Shown here piece by piece: positions 1-7,390 of a stretch of DNA of 34,408 nt. Positions within the stretch are counted from its first letter, which is position 1; every line of letters begins with the position of its first letter. Below the pieces are notes generated by a model, which saw nothing but the letters and a program-made list of their open reading frames with translations, was not told the origin of the DNA and did no database searches. The stretch is taken from positions 1-34,408 of the forward strand of contig NZ_NEUB01000278.1 of assembly GCF_002910825.1 (NCBI RefSeq). Direction: 5' to 3'. The DNA comes from Streptomyces sp. SM1 (GTDB lineage Bacteria > Actinomycetota > Actinomycetes > Streptomycetales > Streptomycetaceae). The translations under genes and the position numbers were made by a program.

Positions 1-254
1 GGGGTGGCCCGGGTGCCGGGTCACGTCGCGGTCCGTGCTGTGCGGGTCGCGTCCTGTGTTGCTCCACCGGACCAACTTAGGTCGTTTTATGTGCCGAACA
101 GTCCGTCAGACACGCCGGGAACCGGAGCCCGGCCAGGCGTTCGACACACCGGCCGGACGGGCACGGCCACGCCGTAGACTGGTGGATCGGCCCACACAGC
201 CCCGTCGGGCCGGTCCGTCCTCACCCCTCATCCTCACGTACGGGAAGTCGCAAC

Positions 255-1343
<1,089 letters not shown>

Positions 1344-1392
1344 CCGCCGACTTATCACCACGTCGCTGATCTGGCAAACGCCCAGGTCAGAG

Positions 1393-1427
1393 AGGGCCCG
1401 ACTCTTCGGAGTCGGGCCCTTGGTTTT
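1393..1427 (+). terminator. Intrinsic terminator after ychF
   Basis: A perfect 12-bp stem (AGGGCCCGACTC at 1393-1404, complement at 1409-1420) closes a TTCG tetraloop and is followed by a run of T at 1424-1429. The stable loop and U-tract make this a textbook rho-independent terminator. Confidence 0.95.
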
Positions 1428-1430
1428 TTC

Positions 1431-1540
1431 CCGTGCTGGGATGGTGCTGGGATAGCTGACCCCTCGTCACCTGTCATCACCCCTGCTCATCCCTACCGTG
1501 CTGGGATCGTGCTGGGATGGGATGGAACGCCCGTGCTGGG
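1431..1540. repeat. Cluster of short direct repeats (CCGTGCTGGGAT)
   Basis: The word GTGCTGGGAT recurs in pairs. CCGTGCTGGGAT followed by GGTGCTGGGAT lies at 1431-1453, CCGTGCTGGGAT followed by CGTGCTGGGAT at 1496-1518, and a fifth partial copy CCGTGCTGGG at 1531-1540. The two paired copies are about 65 bp apart. The block starts right after the ychF terminator and precedes the toxin-antitoxin genes. It could be a protein-binding array or part of an old recombination site; nothing in the sequence decides this. Confidence 0.6.
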
Positions 1541-1672
1541 TTTCGGGCGTTGCGCTGCCCGATGCGGGGGGCTGGCGAGGGTGGATCCGTCCACACGCCT
1601 TCTTCACGGCTGTGGGCCTACATGCAGGGCCGCACCGTGGCACTTTTCCTACTCGTTTGACACAATCGGGGT

Positions 1673-1957
1673 ATGGCCGAGACGACGTACAGCATCGGGG
1701 AAGGGCCGGCGACGCGGGTGAGCCTGTCGCTGCCGGAGGGGACCGCGGAGGCGATCCGGGCGCGGGTGGGTAAGCGGGAGTTCTCGGCGTTCATCGCTGA
1801 GGCGGTCGAGCGTGAGCTGCGTGGTCAGGTCCTTGACGAGTACTTGGCCGACTACGAGAGCCGCAAGGGGCCGGTCTCTGAGCAGGCCCGGCAGCGGGCA
1901 CGCCAGGTCTTCGACGAGGTGTTCGCCGAGGAGGCCGAGTGGCCCGCCGCAGGCTGA
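1673..1957 (+). CDS. VapB-like antitoxin (ribbon-helix-helix type)
   Basis: A 94-residue acidic protein. The N-terminal part (about residues 14-50, RVSLSLPEGTAEAIRARV then FSAFIAEAVERELR) has the strand-helix-helix pattern of CopG/RHH DNA-binding antitoxins. The C-terminal half is charged and rich in Glu and Arg, as expected of a flexible toxin-binding tail. Its stop overlaps the start of the downstream PIN-domain gene by 19 bases, the classic toxin-antitoxin layout. By family it would neutralise the toxin and repress its own promoter. TTGACA lies at 1657-1662, only 10 bases before the ATG, so it is more likely part of an operator or extended promoter than a standard -35 box for this start. 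Confidence 0.8.
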   Translation: MAETTYSIGEGPATRVSLSLPEGTAEAIRARVGKREFSAFIAEAVERELRGQVLDEYLADYESRKGPVSEQARQRARQVFDEVFAEEAEWPAAG

Positions 1958-2352
1958 GTCACGAGGGGACGCTGATCCTTGACAGTGAAGGGCTCTCGAA
2001 GCTACTCGCCGACGACGAGCAGGTGGTGGCTCTGAGCACCGAGGCGCGCTCGCGCGGCATGGAGGTCGTGATCAGTGCGCTCACCATCATCGAGGCCGTC
2101 CACTCGCGTACGAACAAGTCCCGCCTGAACTGGGTGCTCTCCGGTCTGCGGGTCGTCCCGGTGGGCGACGAGGAGGCGAGAGCGGCCTCGAAGCTGCTGA
2201 TGGGAGCAGGTTTGCACGGGCACAAGTACGCGATCGATGCGGCGGTCGCTGAGGCAGCGCTGCGCCAGCACCGCCCCGTGGTCATGGTGACCTCCGATAT
2301 CGACGACATGGTCAAGCTCTGCGGCGGTCGGGTCCGGCTCGTGGCGGTCTGA
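1939..2352 (+). CDS. VapC-like toxin, PIN-domain RNase
   Basis: A 137-residue PIN-domain protein. The first conserved acidic residue is in LILDSEGLSKLL (about residues 12-23), a Glu follows in ALTIIEAVH (about 47-55), and a third acidic cluster is in HKYAIDAAVAEAA (about 94-106) with a further Asp in VTSDIDDM. This matches the metal-binding acidic set of VapC endoribonucleases, which typically cut tRNA or rRNA. The start is GTG at 1939 inside the antitoxin gene, so translation is probably coupled. The type II toxin assignment rests on the PIN fold and the pairing; the RNA target cannot be read from sequence. Confidence 0.82.
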   Translation: MARRRLSHEGTLILDSEGLSKLLADDEQVVALSTEARSRGMEVVISALTIIEAVHSRTNKSRLNWVLSGLRVVPVGDEEARAASKLLMGAGLHGHKYAIDAAVAEAALRQHRPVVMVTSDIDDMVKLCGGRVRLVAV

Positions 2353-2774
2353 CTTCCCCTGTCCACGGTGTGACAGGGCAGTGTTCGATAGGGTCAGGTG
2401 AAATTCACAGGTGAGGTGCTGATCGTCGCTTTGCTGCCTTTCGACGGGCGGTCAGGGCGTGGCGGTGGAACTGCAAGTATGCGGCGGATCCCCGGTTTCG
2501 GTATCCGGGGATCCGCCGCCGTGTTGCGGCAGGGAGATCAACAGTCCCGGACATGATCATGGTGACGATCTTCAGCCTCGACCGCGCCGCCGGAGTGGCC
2601 CCAGTCGGCCACAGTTACCGCGAAGAGGCGGCGCCCTGGTTGGCCGTTACCCTCGCCCCCGACCCGCAGGATCGATCGTGACCGGCAGTACGGTCGGCAG
2701 GCCGGATACGCCGCGCCGCGAGCCGGATCGCGACCGCGGCAGTGGCGACGACAAAATCAGTAACACGCAGGAGG
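2353..2774. other. Gene-poor interval with a long perfect hairpin
   Basis: No convincing gene was found. The main feature is a perfect 15-bp inverted repeat (arms 2481-2495 and 2505-2519, 9-base loop) containing GGATCCCCGG on one arm. It lacks a T-run, so it may be a factor-dependent terminator for the toxin-antitoxin transcript or a protein-binding palindrome. A 42-codon open frame begins at ATG 2553 and ends at a TGA near 2681. It has no clear ribosome-binding site and no recognised family and is not called as a gene. Confidence 0.55.
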
Positions 2775-3092
2775 TCAGCGGCTCTGAGCCGTCGGCTTCT
2801 TCTCTCGGGTTCCTTCGATGGTGACACCGTTCCAGAAGGCGACGTGGTTCCTGATGCGGCGGGCGAGTGGGCTGGGGTGCGGGTAGTACCAGGCGGCGTC
2901 CGGGCTGGTGACGCCGTCGACGGACACGGAGTAGGAGCGGGCGACGCCCTTCCACGGGCACAGCGATTTGGTCGGGCTGTCGGTGAAGTACTCGCGTTTG
3001 AGGGAGTCGGGCGGGAAGTAGTCGTTGCCTTCCACACGCTTGGTGCGGGGGGTTTCGGCGATGACGACGCCGTTGAAGATCGCTCGCATCAT
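2775..3092 (-). CDS. DUF427 domain protein
   Basis: A 105-residue protein that is essentially one DUF427 domain: MRAIFNGVVIAET at the start, NDYFPPDSL in the middle, then CPWKGVARSYSV (about residues 46-57) and AAWYYPHPSP (about 66-75) before IRNHVAFW. The CPWKG and WYYPxP motifs are the family signature. The biochemical function of this small cytosolic fold is not established. Two Met codons are adjacent (3092 and 3089); GGAG about 11 bases upstream favours 3092. It is transcribed divergently from the AhpD-like gene across a 160-bp region with two inverted repeats, so the two genes may share regulation. Confidence 0.88.
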   Translation of the reverse strand: MMRAIFNGVVIAETPRTKRVEGNDYFPPDSLKREYFTDSPTKSLCPWKGVARSYSVSVDGVTSPDAAWYYPHPSPLARRIRNHVAFWNGVTIEGTREKKPTAQSR

Positions 3093-3123
3093 GACTGCTC
3101 GTGCTCCTTTTACTGGGGGCGTT

Positions 3124-3157
3124 ACGGAAACCCGGTGGGTCGAGGCCGGGCTTCCGT
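3124..3157. promoter_or_regulatory. Inverted repeat between DUF427 and AhpD-like genes
   Basis: ACGGAAACCCGG (3124-3135) and CCGGGCTTCCGT (3146-3157) are complementary at 11 of 12 positions, with a 10-bp spacer. The position between divergent starts suggests an operator. The regulator is unknown. Confidence 0.45.
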
Positions 3158-3211
3158 TTCACAGCGCGGGTTGTGGAAGACAGCCGTGCCTTCGCCGGGT
3201 TCCCTTCCTGT

Positions 3212-3229
3212 ACGGCCCGTCCGGGCCGT
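3212..3229. promoter_or_regulatory. Perfect palindrome upstream of AhpD-like gene
   Basis: ACGGCCCG (3212-3219) and CGGGCCGT (3222-3229) form a perfect 8-bp dyad with a 2-base centre. It lies just before the GGAGGGA ribosome-binding site (3241-3247) of the AhpD-like gene, so it could be an operator or a leader hairpin affecting translation. Confidence 0.35.
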
Positions 3230-3253
3230 TGTGAGCAGATGGAGGGAACACAG

Positions 3254-3802
3254 ATGTCCAGGATTCCGGTACACACGGTCGACAGCGCTCCGGATCAGAG
3301 CCGCGAGGCGCTGCGGGTGCTGGAGAAGCGTTTCGGAAAGCTGCTCAACATCCATGCGGAGATGGCGCATTCGCCGGTGGTGCTGGCAGCGTACGCAGCG
3401 ATGACCGACGCGATAGCGGAGCACGGCACCTTCGACGCCCGTACGCGGGAGGCAATCGCGCTGGCGGTCGGCGCGGTCGACCACTGCGACTACTGCCAGT
3501 CCGCCCACACGATGGCGGGCAAGGCGGCCGGGCTGAGCGAGGAGCAGACCGTGGCCATCCGCCGCGGCGAGGTCGACTTCGATCCGAAGCTGGCCGCGCT
3601 GGTCGGCGTCGTACGCGAGATCGCGTCCGAGGTCGGGGAGGTGGACGATGCGACGTGGCAACGGGGTCTGGATGCGGGGTGGAGTGATGTGGAGCTGACC
3701 GAGGCGTTCGCGCATGTGGTGGCGAACCTGTTCACGAACTACTTCAACCACTACGCCCGTACCGAGCTGGACGTTCCGCCGGCTCCTGGTCTTCCGGGCT
3801 GA
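3254..3802 (+). CDS. AhpD-like / carboxymuconolactone-decarboxylase family protein (YnjA-like)
   Basis: A 182-residue all-helical AhpD-type protein. The redox motif is HCDYC with Cys78 and Cys81 and the following His85 (HCDYCQSAH), preceded by the conserved Glu66 of TREAIALAV. This is the active-site set of AhpD-like alkyl-hydroperoxidase/thiol-disulfide proteins. Length and family match E. coli YnjA, which is encoded beside YnjBCD, a transporter type also present in this window. The start at 3254 is chosen for GGAGGGA 6-7 bases upstream; an in-frame ATG at 3239 lacks such a site. A likely role is peroxide or thiol redox work linked to the metalloid cluster (inference). Its 3' end overlaps a convergent gene by 59 bases. 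Confidence 0.85.
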   Translation: MSRIPVHTVDSAPDQSREALRVLEKRFGKLLNIHAEMAHSPVVLAAYAAMTDAIAEHGTFDARTREAIALAVGAVDHCDYCQSAHTMAGKAAGLSEEQTVAIRRGEVDFDPKLAALVGVVREIASEVGEVDDATWQRGLDAGWSDVELTEAFAHVVANLFTNYFNHYARTELDVPPAPGLPG

Positions 3803-4043
3803 ACGGGGGCGGGCAGCAGGCGCCGCGGTCCAGGCGACGGCGGCGGACGAGCAGGCCGACCGCGGCGACCACCACGGCGGTGGCCGCCGCGATGGTCCAG
3901 AAGTCGTGCAGGAGATCGCCGAGGGCGCCGAGCGCACCGCCGGCCGGCAGAACCGGTCCGGCGCAGCAGGCCACCAGCACCAGGCCGGCGCCCCCGGCGG
4001 CCAGTGCACCGGTCGGCCGGGGCGGTTTGCCGGTGTCGGTCAT
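3744..4043 (-). CDS. Small two-helix membrane protein with two Cys-Cys pairs (MerF-like)
   Basis: A 99-residue inner-membrane protein with two predicted helices, about residues 12-42 and 50-66. Vicinal cysteines sit within the first helix (Cys26-Cys27, ACCAGP) and after the second (Cys76-Cys77, GACCPP). Mercury transporter MerF, as I recall it, has two helices and cysteine pairs at 21/22 and 71/72, the same 50-residue spacing; this is the basis for the call. It is translationally coupled to the upstream ArsR gene by an ATGA overlap, so it should be induced by whatever ArsR senses. It may carry Hg(II), As(III) or another thiophilic ion. The C-terminal 20 or so residues are encoded opposite the end of the AhpD-like gene. 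Confidence 0.65.
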   Translation of the reverse strand: MTDTGKPPRPTGALAAGGAGLVLVACCAGPVLPAGGALGALGDLLHDFWTIAAATAVVVAAVGLLVRRRRLDRGACCPPPFSPEDQEPAERPARYGRSG

Positions 4044-4429
4044 CGCGAGTCGTCTCCTTGAGGGCTGGCCGGGTCGATGCGGGGGCAGCAGGTCAGGGTG
4101 GTGGCGTTGTCGGCGGCCAGGGCGCGGGCGAGGAGGACCAGGTCGGCGACGCGGGGGTCACCGACGGAGTAGAGCAGCCGGCGGCCGTCGCGGCGGGCGG
4201 TCACGTAGCCGCAGTCGGTGAGGCAGGACAGGTGGACCGACACCCTGGGCTGGGAGATCTGGGCATGGGTGACGCACTCGGTGGTGGTGCGCTCGCCGCC
4301 GAGTATGAACTCCAGCAGTTTCAGCCGGGTGGGATCGGCCAGCGCCCGGAAGAACATGGCCACTGTGTCCGTGTGCGGGCAGGTTCCCGCCGAGGCGGCC
4401 GGTGGGGCCGGAGTGGGGCGCTGGAGCAT
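4040..4429 (-). CDS. ArsR/SmtB-family metalloregulatory repressor
   Basis: A 129-residue winged-helix repressor. The core is MFFRALADPTRLKLLEFI (about residues 26-43), the recognition-helix region is HAQISQPRVSVHLSCL (about 55-70), and the wing is ARRDGRRLLYSV (about 78-89). Six cysteines are candidate metal ligands: Cys17, Cys52, Cys69, Cys73 and the C-terminal pair Cys114-Cys115. The set suggests a soft metal or metalloid ligand such as As(III), Hg(II) or Cd(II). ATG 4429 is preferred; the frame runs open upstream but enters the operator. It sits directly downstream of two inverted operator copies, so autorepression is likely, and is coupled to the MerF-like gene. Confidence 0.9.
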   Translation of the reverse strand: MLQRPTPAPPAASAGTCPHTDTVAMFFRALADPTRLKLLEFILGGERTTTECVTHAQISQPRVSVHLSCLTDCGYVTARRDGRRLLYSVGDPRVADLVLLARALAADNATTLTCCPRIDPASPQGDDSR

Positions 4430-4452
4430 GTGGGGGGCCTTCGCGTAGTGAA

Positions 4453-4507
4453 CTATTCGCTTACCCGAATAGTATGGCACTCTTGACCTATCCGGGTAAG
4501 CGAATAG
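4453..4507 (-). promoter_or_regulatory. Double ArsR operator and promoter
   Basis: CTATTCGCTTACCCGAATAG (4453-4472) is itself an inverted repeat (CTATTCG, six bases, CGAATAG). A second copy, inverted and with one mismatch, is at 4488-4507 (CTATCCGGGTAAGCGAATAG), so the two form large 20-bp arms around a 15-bp spacer. Read on the minus strand, TTACCC and CATACT lie 17 bases apart and form a plausible -35/-10 pair overlapping both copies. This is the expected place for ArsR to repress its own operon. Confidence 0.8.
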
Positions 4508-4675
4508 GCGGGTCGATGCAGGGACGGCCCGGGAAGAGGGGCGGCGCCATGGCAGGTGCGGACGCCAGTTCTGACCTGGTGGTCATCGGTCGTCCTCGCA
4601 ACGCTCCGCAAGCCATCGACTGCCCCGCAGGTACACGCGGAACAGCGGATGCCCTCATACCGCGACGGCTTCGCG
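4508..4675. other. Short intergenic region, nothing recognised
   Basis: This lies between the arsR operator and the end of the Crp-family gene. It may carry the 3' end or terminator of the crp transcript, but no hairpin with a T-run was found. Confidence 0.4.
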
Positions 4676-5389
4676 CTATCCGCTCTCGTCGCGCAGCCGG
4701 TCCGGATCGAGAACGGTGATGCGGCCCCGGCCCAGCCGCAGCAGGCCCCGGTCGGCCAGTTCACGCAGGACCTTGGTGACCGTCTCGCGGGACGTGCCGG
4801 CCAGGGCGGCCACCTGCTCATGGGTGAGTGTGACCTGTGGATGTGAGGCCAGGGGGCGCAGTGTCCGGGACGGTGCCTGCGCGGGGATGAGGGTGATCAG
4901 GGTGCAGGCGACACGTTGGGCGACGGACTTGAAGACCGTGTCGGACAGGCGTTGTTCGAGGTCGCCGAGACGGCGGCCGAGGATCGCGGTGATCCGTGCG
5001 GCGATCCTGGGATCCGAGAGCAGGAGCCTGTGGACGTCGTCGCGGCTCATCACGCAGACGGTGACGTCGTCGAGGGCCTCGGCGTAGTTGCCGTACATGC
5101 GCTGCCCGAGCAGTACCATCTCGCCGAAGATCGTGCCGGGGTTGATGATCGCCGTGGTCAGGGCGCGGCCCTCGGCGGAGACGCGGAAGATGCGGATGCG
5201 TCCGCGTTTGAGGATGAACAGCACCTCGGACGGCTGGGGCGGGGAACAGAGGATCTCGCCTGCTGTGTAGGTCCTCATCGGGGCGGCTTCCGCGATGGCC
5301 GCCATCTCCGGCTCGCTCAGGTCGCAGAAGATGTCCACCTCGGACAGGCACCACGTGCGGTCGGCGTCGTCATGGTGATTCTCGCGCAT
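4676..5389 (-). CDS. Crp/Fnr-family transcription regulator
   Basis: A 237-residue regulator with an N-terminal cyclic-nucleotide-binding-type beta roll (about residues 15-130, VLFILKRGRIRIFRV and NPGTIFGEMVLLGQ), a dimer helix, and a C-terminal Crp-type helix-turn-helix (about 185-225, LTHEQVAALAGTSRETVTKVLREL). The phosphate-binding pocket is not canonical: GEMVLLG replaces the GExxLL...RxA segment, so the effector may not be cAMP. Cys14 and Cys22 in WCLSEVDIFCDL, with further scattered cysteines, leave room for thiol, metal or Fe-S sensing. A Crp-like palindrome occurs 0.8 kb away (6168-6191), upstream of the neighbouring membrane-protein gene, and is a candidate target. Confidence 0.88.
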   Translation of the reverse strand: MRENHHDDADRTWCLSEVDIFCDLSEPEMAAIAEAAPMRTYTAGEILCSPPQPSEVLFILKRGRIRIFRVSAEGRALTTAIINPGTIFGEMVLLGQRMYGNYAEALDDVTVCVMSRDDVHRLLLSDPRIAARITAILGRRLGDLEQRLSDTVFKSVAQRVACTLITLIPAQAPSRTLRPLASHPQVTLTHEQVAALAGTSRETVTKVLRELADRGLLRLGRGRITVLDPDRLRDESG

Positions 5390-5619
5390 GCGGCCTATGT
5401 CCTCGCGTCGGCCCGGGGCCCAGGGCGGTGGTGCCGCACCCCAGGGCGGGTCCGCCAGGGCGTCGGCCCCCTCAGCCAGACACTAGGGCACCTGTCCGTC
5501 GATAGGGACGTCTGTGCTCTCCTGTGCCCCTGCGGGCGGAAGAGATCCCTCCGGTGGAGCGCCCCGGGGCGGAGGCGCGCCCGGGGTGCCTGCTGACTCC
5601 GGCGGTGTGCGTCCCATGC

Positions 5620-6102
5620 TCAGGCCGACCCTGTGCGCTTCTTGCCCATCATCGAGGCGATGCAGGCAAACGCGAGTCCGAGCAGCAGACCGAAGACGAG
5701 ATGAGCGCCGAAGCTGGAGCTGGTGACGTCGTTCCACTCGAAGACCGGCATGCCCATGTTCGCGGGCATGATCCACATCGCTCCGATCAGCCAGGCCACG
5801 ACTCCGAACCCCAGCCCGAGCACGGCTGCGGGCACCATCTTCTGGGCGTAGCTGCCCAGAAGTGCGCCGAAGGCCAGGCCGAAGGAGACGGCGATGGCCG
5901 GGTGGATGAGCCAGCCCGCGACGGCGTTCGTCGAGCCCAGCAGCCCGGCAACCATCGTGATCATCGCGGTGTCCATCATCGGCCGGGAGACGGACATCCA
6001 GATGCCCATGCCGATGCCGCCCACGACAACAGCCGCGGCGCCCCAGGCGGCATGCAGGGGGATGACGGCGGCTCTCGGGGATACCTGCACGGTGGTTGTC
6101 AT
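5620..6102 (-). CDS. Integral membrane protein, about four helices, function unknown
   Basis: A 160-residue protein made almost entirely of hydrophobic segments, roughly residues 15-36, 42-66, 70-105 and 130-152, rich in Gly, Ala and Met (repeated MWIMPANMGMP-type stretches). The ATG at 6102 is preceded on the minus strand by GAGGTCGTGGACC. No enzymatic motif is visible; it resembles unnamed actinobacterial membrane families, but I cannot place it securely. It follows the FAD oxidoreductase gene after an 80-base gap holding a Crp-like palindrome, so it probably has its own promoter. The many methionines might bind a soft metal (speculative). Confidence 0.75.
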   Translation of the reverse strand: MTTTVQVSPRAAVIPLHAAWGAAAVVVGGIGMGIWMSVSRPMMDTAMITMVAGLLGSTNAVAGWLIHPAIAVSFGLAFGALLGSYAQKMVPAAVLGLGFGVVAWLIGAMWIMPANMGMPVFEWNDVTSSSFGAHLVFGLLLGLAFACIASMMGKKRTGSA

Positions 6103-6167
6103 GGTCCACGACCTCTCTGCCTGCGTGTCTTCCTTCCTGGCCGACGCTAGAACCAGTGCATCGGGAA

Positions 6168-6191
6168 GGTATGTGACCGCGCTTACGTACC
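6168..6191. promoter_or_regulatory. Crp/Fnr-like palindrome upstream of the membrane-protein gene
   Basis: The 24-bp site has outer arms GGTATGTGA (6168-6176) and TTACGTACC (6183-6191), matching as inverted repeats at 7 of 9 positions. The core reads TGTGA-N6-TTACG, close to the Crp consensus TGTGA-N6-TCACA. It overlaps the stop codon of the FAD oxidoreductase gene and lies 66 bases before the start of the membrane-protein gene. The Crp-family regulator at 4676-5389 is the obvious candidate binder. Confidence 0.5.
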
Positions 6192-7367
6192 GGCAGGTAG
6201 AAGCTCTGATTCTTCGGCGTACGCGGCGGCGAGCTGGTCGATCTGCTCGTAGCCGGTGCGCAGCAGGAAGGTGTTGAGGCGGCCGTAGGACTTGGCGCCC
6301 AGGATGAAGAAGTGCGGTTCGGGATTGCGCAGGGCGTCGATGCCGACGGACGGCTGGGTGAGGCAGTCGCCGCCCGCGGAGCCGAGGAGGGCGGCGGAGA
6401 GGTTCATGGGGGCGCCGGTGGCGTAGCACTCGTGGACCTGCAACTGCCGGTAGAGGGCAGCGTCGCCGGTGTACCCGGTCAGCGCCACGATGTGGTCGCA
6501 GACGATCTCGCGTAGGCCGCCCGCGGTGGTGAGGGTGACGCGCACCCGGTCGCCGGCGGGATGCAGGGCCTGGACGTGGGCGCCGGTGTGGACGGTGGCG
6601 CGGTCGTGGGCGCCGTCGGCGAGGGCGCGGGAGGTGTCCACGAGATGCTGACGGCCGGGCAGTGTGTCGTCGGGTACGGCGCCCCAGTCGGGTGCCGGTT
6701 TGCGCACCGCCCACTCGACGCGGGCGCCGGGCAGGGCTGCGAGGTCGCGGGCGGCGGTCTGGGCGGATTTGCCAGCACCGACGAGCAGGACGGTTCCGGC
6801 CCAGCGGGCGGGTTCGGCTGTGTCCGGGAGGGTGCGGGTGATGTGGTGGGCGAGGGCTCGTTCGCCGGGGGCGGGGATGCCGCCGGGGCCCAGGGTGTTG
6901 GGGTGGGAGTAGGTGCCGGTGCAGTCCAGGACGAGGTCGGCCTCGGCGGTGGCCTCGCCGTCGGGGGTGTCGAGCAGGAGAGTGAAGGGGGCGGCGGCGC
7001 GGGTGCCGGTGCCGATCTGCTCGTGCTTGAGCAGGCCAGTGCGGGCGATGGCGGCCACGCGGGTGCGGTAGCGGATGCGGCCCTTGAGGGCGGGCAGGGC
7101 GGCGACCGGGTCGAGCAGGCGGGTCGCCAGTTCGGCCCCGGTGGGGCAGTCGTCGCCGGTCGGGGTGTCCGGCAGGCGGGCCCTCATCCGGTGGGAGACG
7201 TTGAGGTCCCACGGGGTGAAGAGCCGAACGTGGCCCCAGGCCCGTACATGGGCGGCGACGGTCTCCGCGGCCTCGTAGACGGTGAACGGCCATCCGGTGT
7301 CGGCGCAAGCGAGCGCGGCGTCGAGGCCGACGGGCCCGGCGCCGAGGATCGCGACATGTCGCTGCAT
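6183..7367 (-). CDS. FAD/NAD(P)-dependent oxidoreductase (flavin-monooxygenase-like)
   Basis: A 394-residue two-dinucleotide-binding flavoprotein. The FAD Rossmann motif is at the extreme N-terminus (AILGAGPVGL, residues 6-15). A second one, VLLVGAGKSAQTAA near residue 195, would bind NAD(P)H. DLVLDCTGTYSHP and IVALTGYTGD are the usual ATG-like motifs linking the domains. The layout fits class B flavin monooxygenases and thioredoxin-reductase-like enzymes; there is no CxxC active site, so an oxygenase or oxidase role is more likely than disulfide reduction. It is the last gene of the eight-gene minus-strand operon, 23 bases after the metallophosphoesterase-radical SAM gene, with GGAGTTCACC as ribosome-binding site. 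It may oxidise an organoarsenic intermediate (inference). Confidence 0.82.
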   Translation of the reverse strand: MQRHVAILGAGPVGLDAALACADTGWPFTVYEAAETVAAHVRAWGHVRLFTPWDLNVSHRMRARLPDTPTGDDCPTGAELATRLLDPVAALPALKGRIRYRTRVAAIARTGLLKHEQIGTGTRAAAPFTLLLDTPDGEATAEADLVLDCTGTYSHPNTLGPGGIPAPGERALAHHITRTLPDTAEPARWAGTVLLVGAGKSAQTAARDLAALPGARVEWAVRKPAPDWGAVPDDTLPGRQHLVDTSRALADGAHDRATVHTGAHVQALHPAGDRVRVTLTTAGGLREIVCDHIVALTGYTGDAALYRQLQVHECYATGAPMNLSAALLGSAGGDCLTQPSVGIDALRNPEPHFFILGAKSYGRLNTFLLRTGYEQIDQLAAAYAEESELLPAGT

Positions 7368-7390
7368 GGTGAACTCCCTTTCCGCACGGG

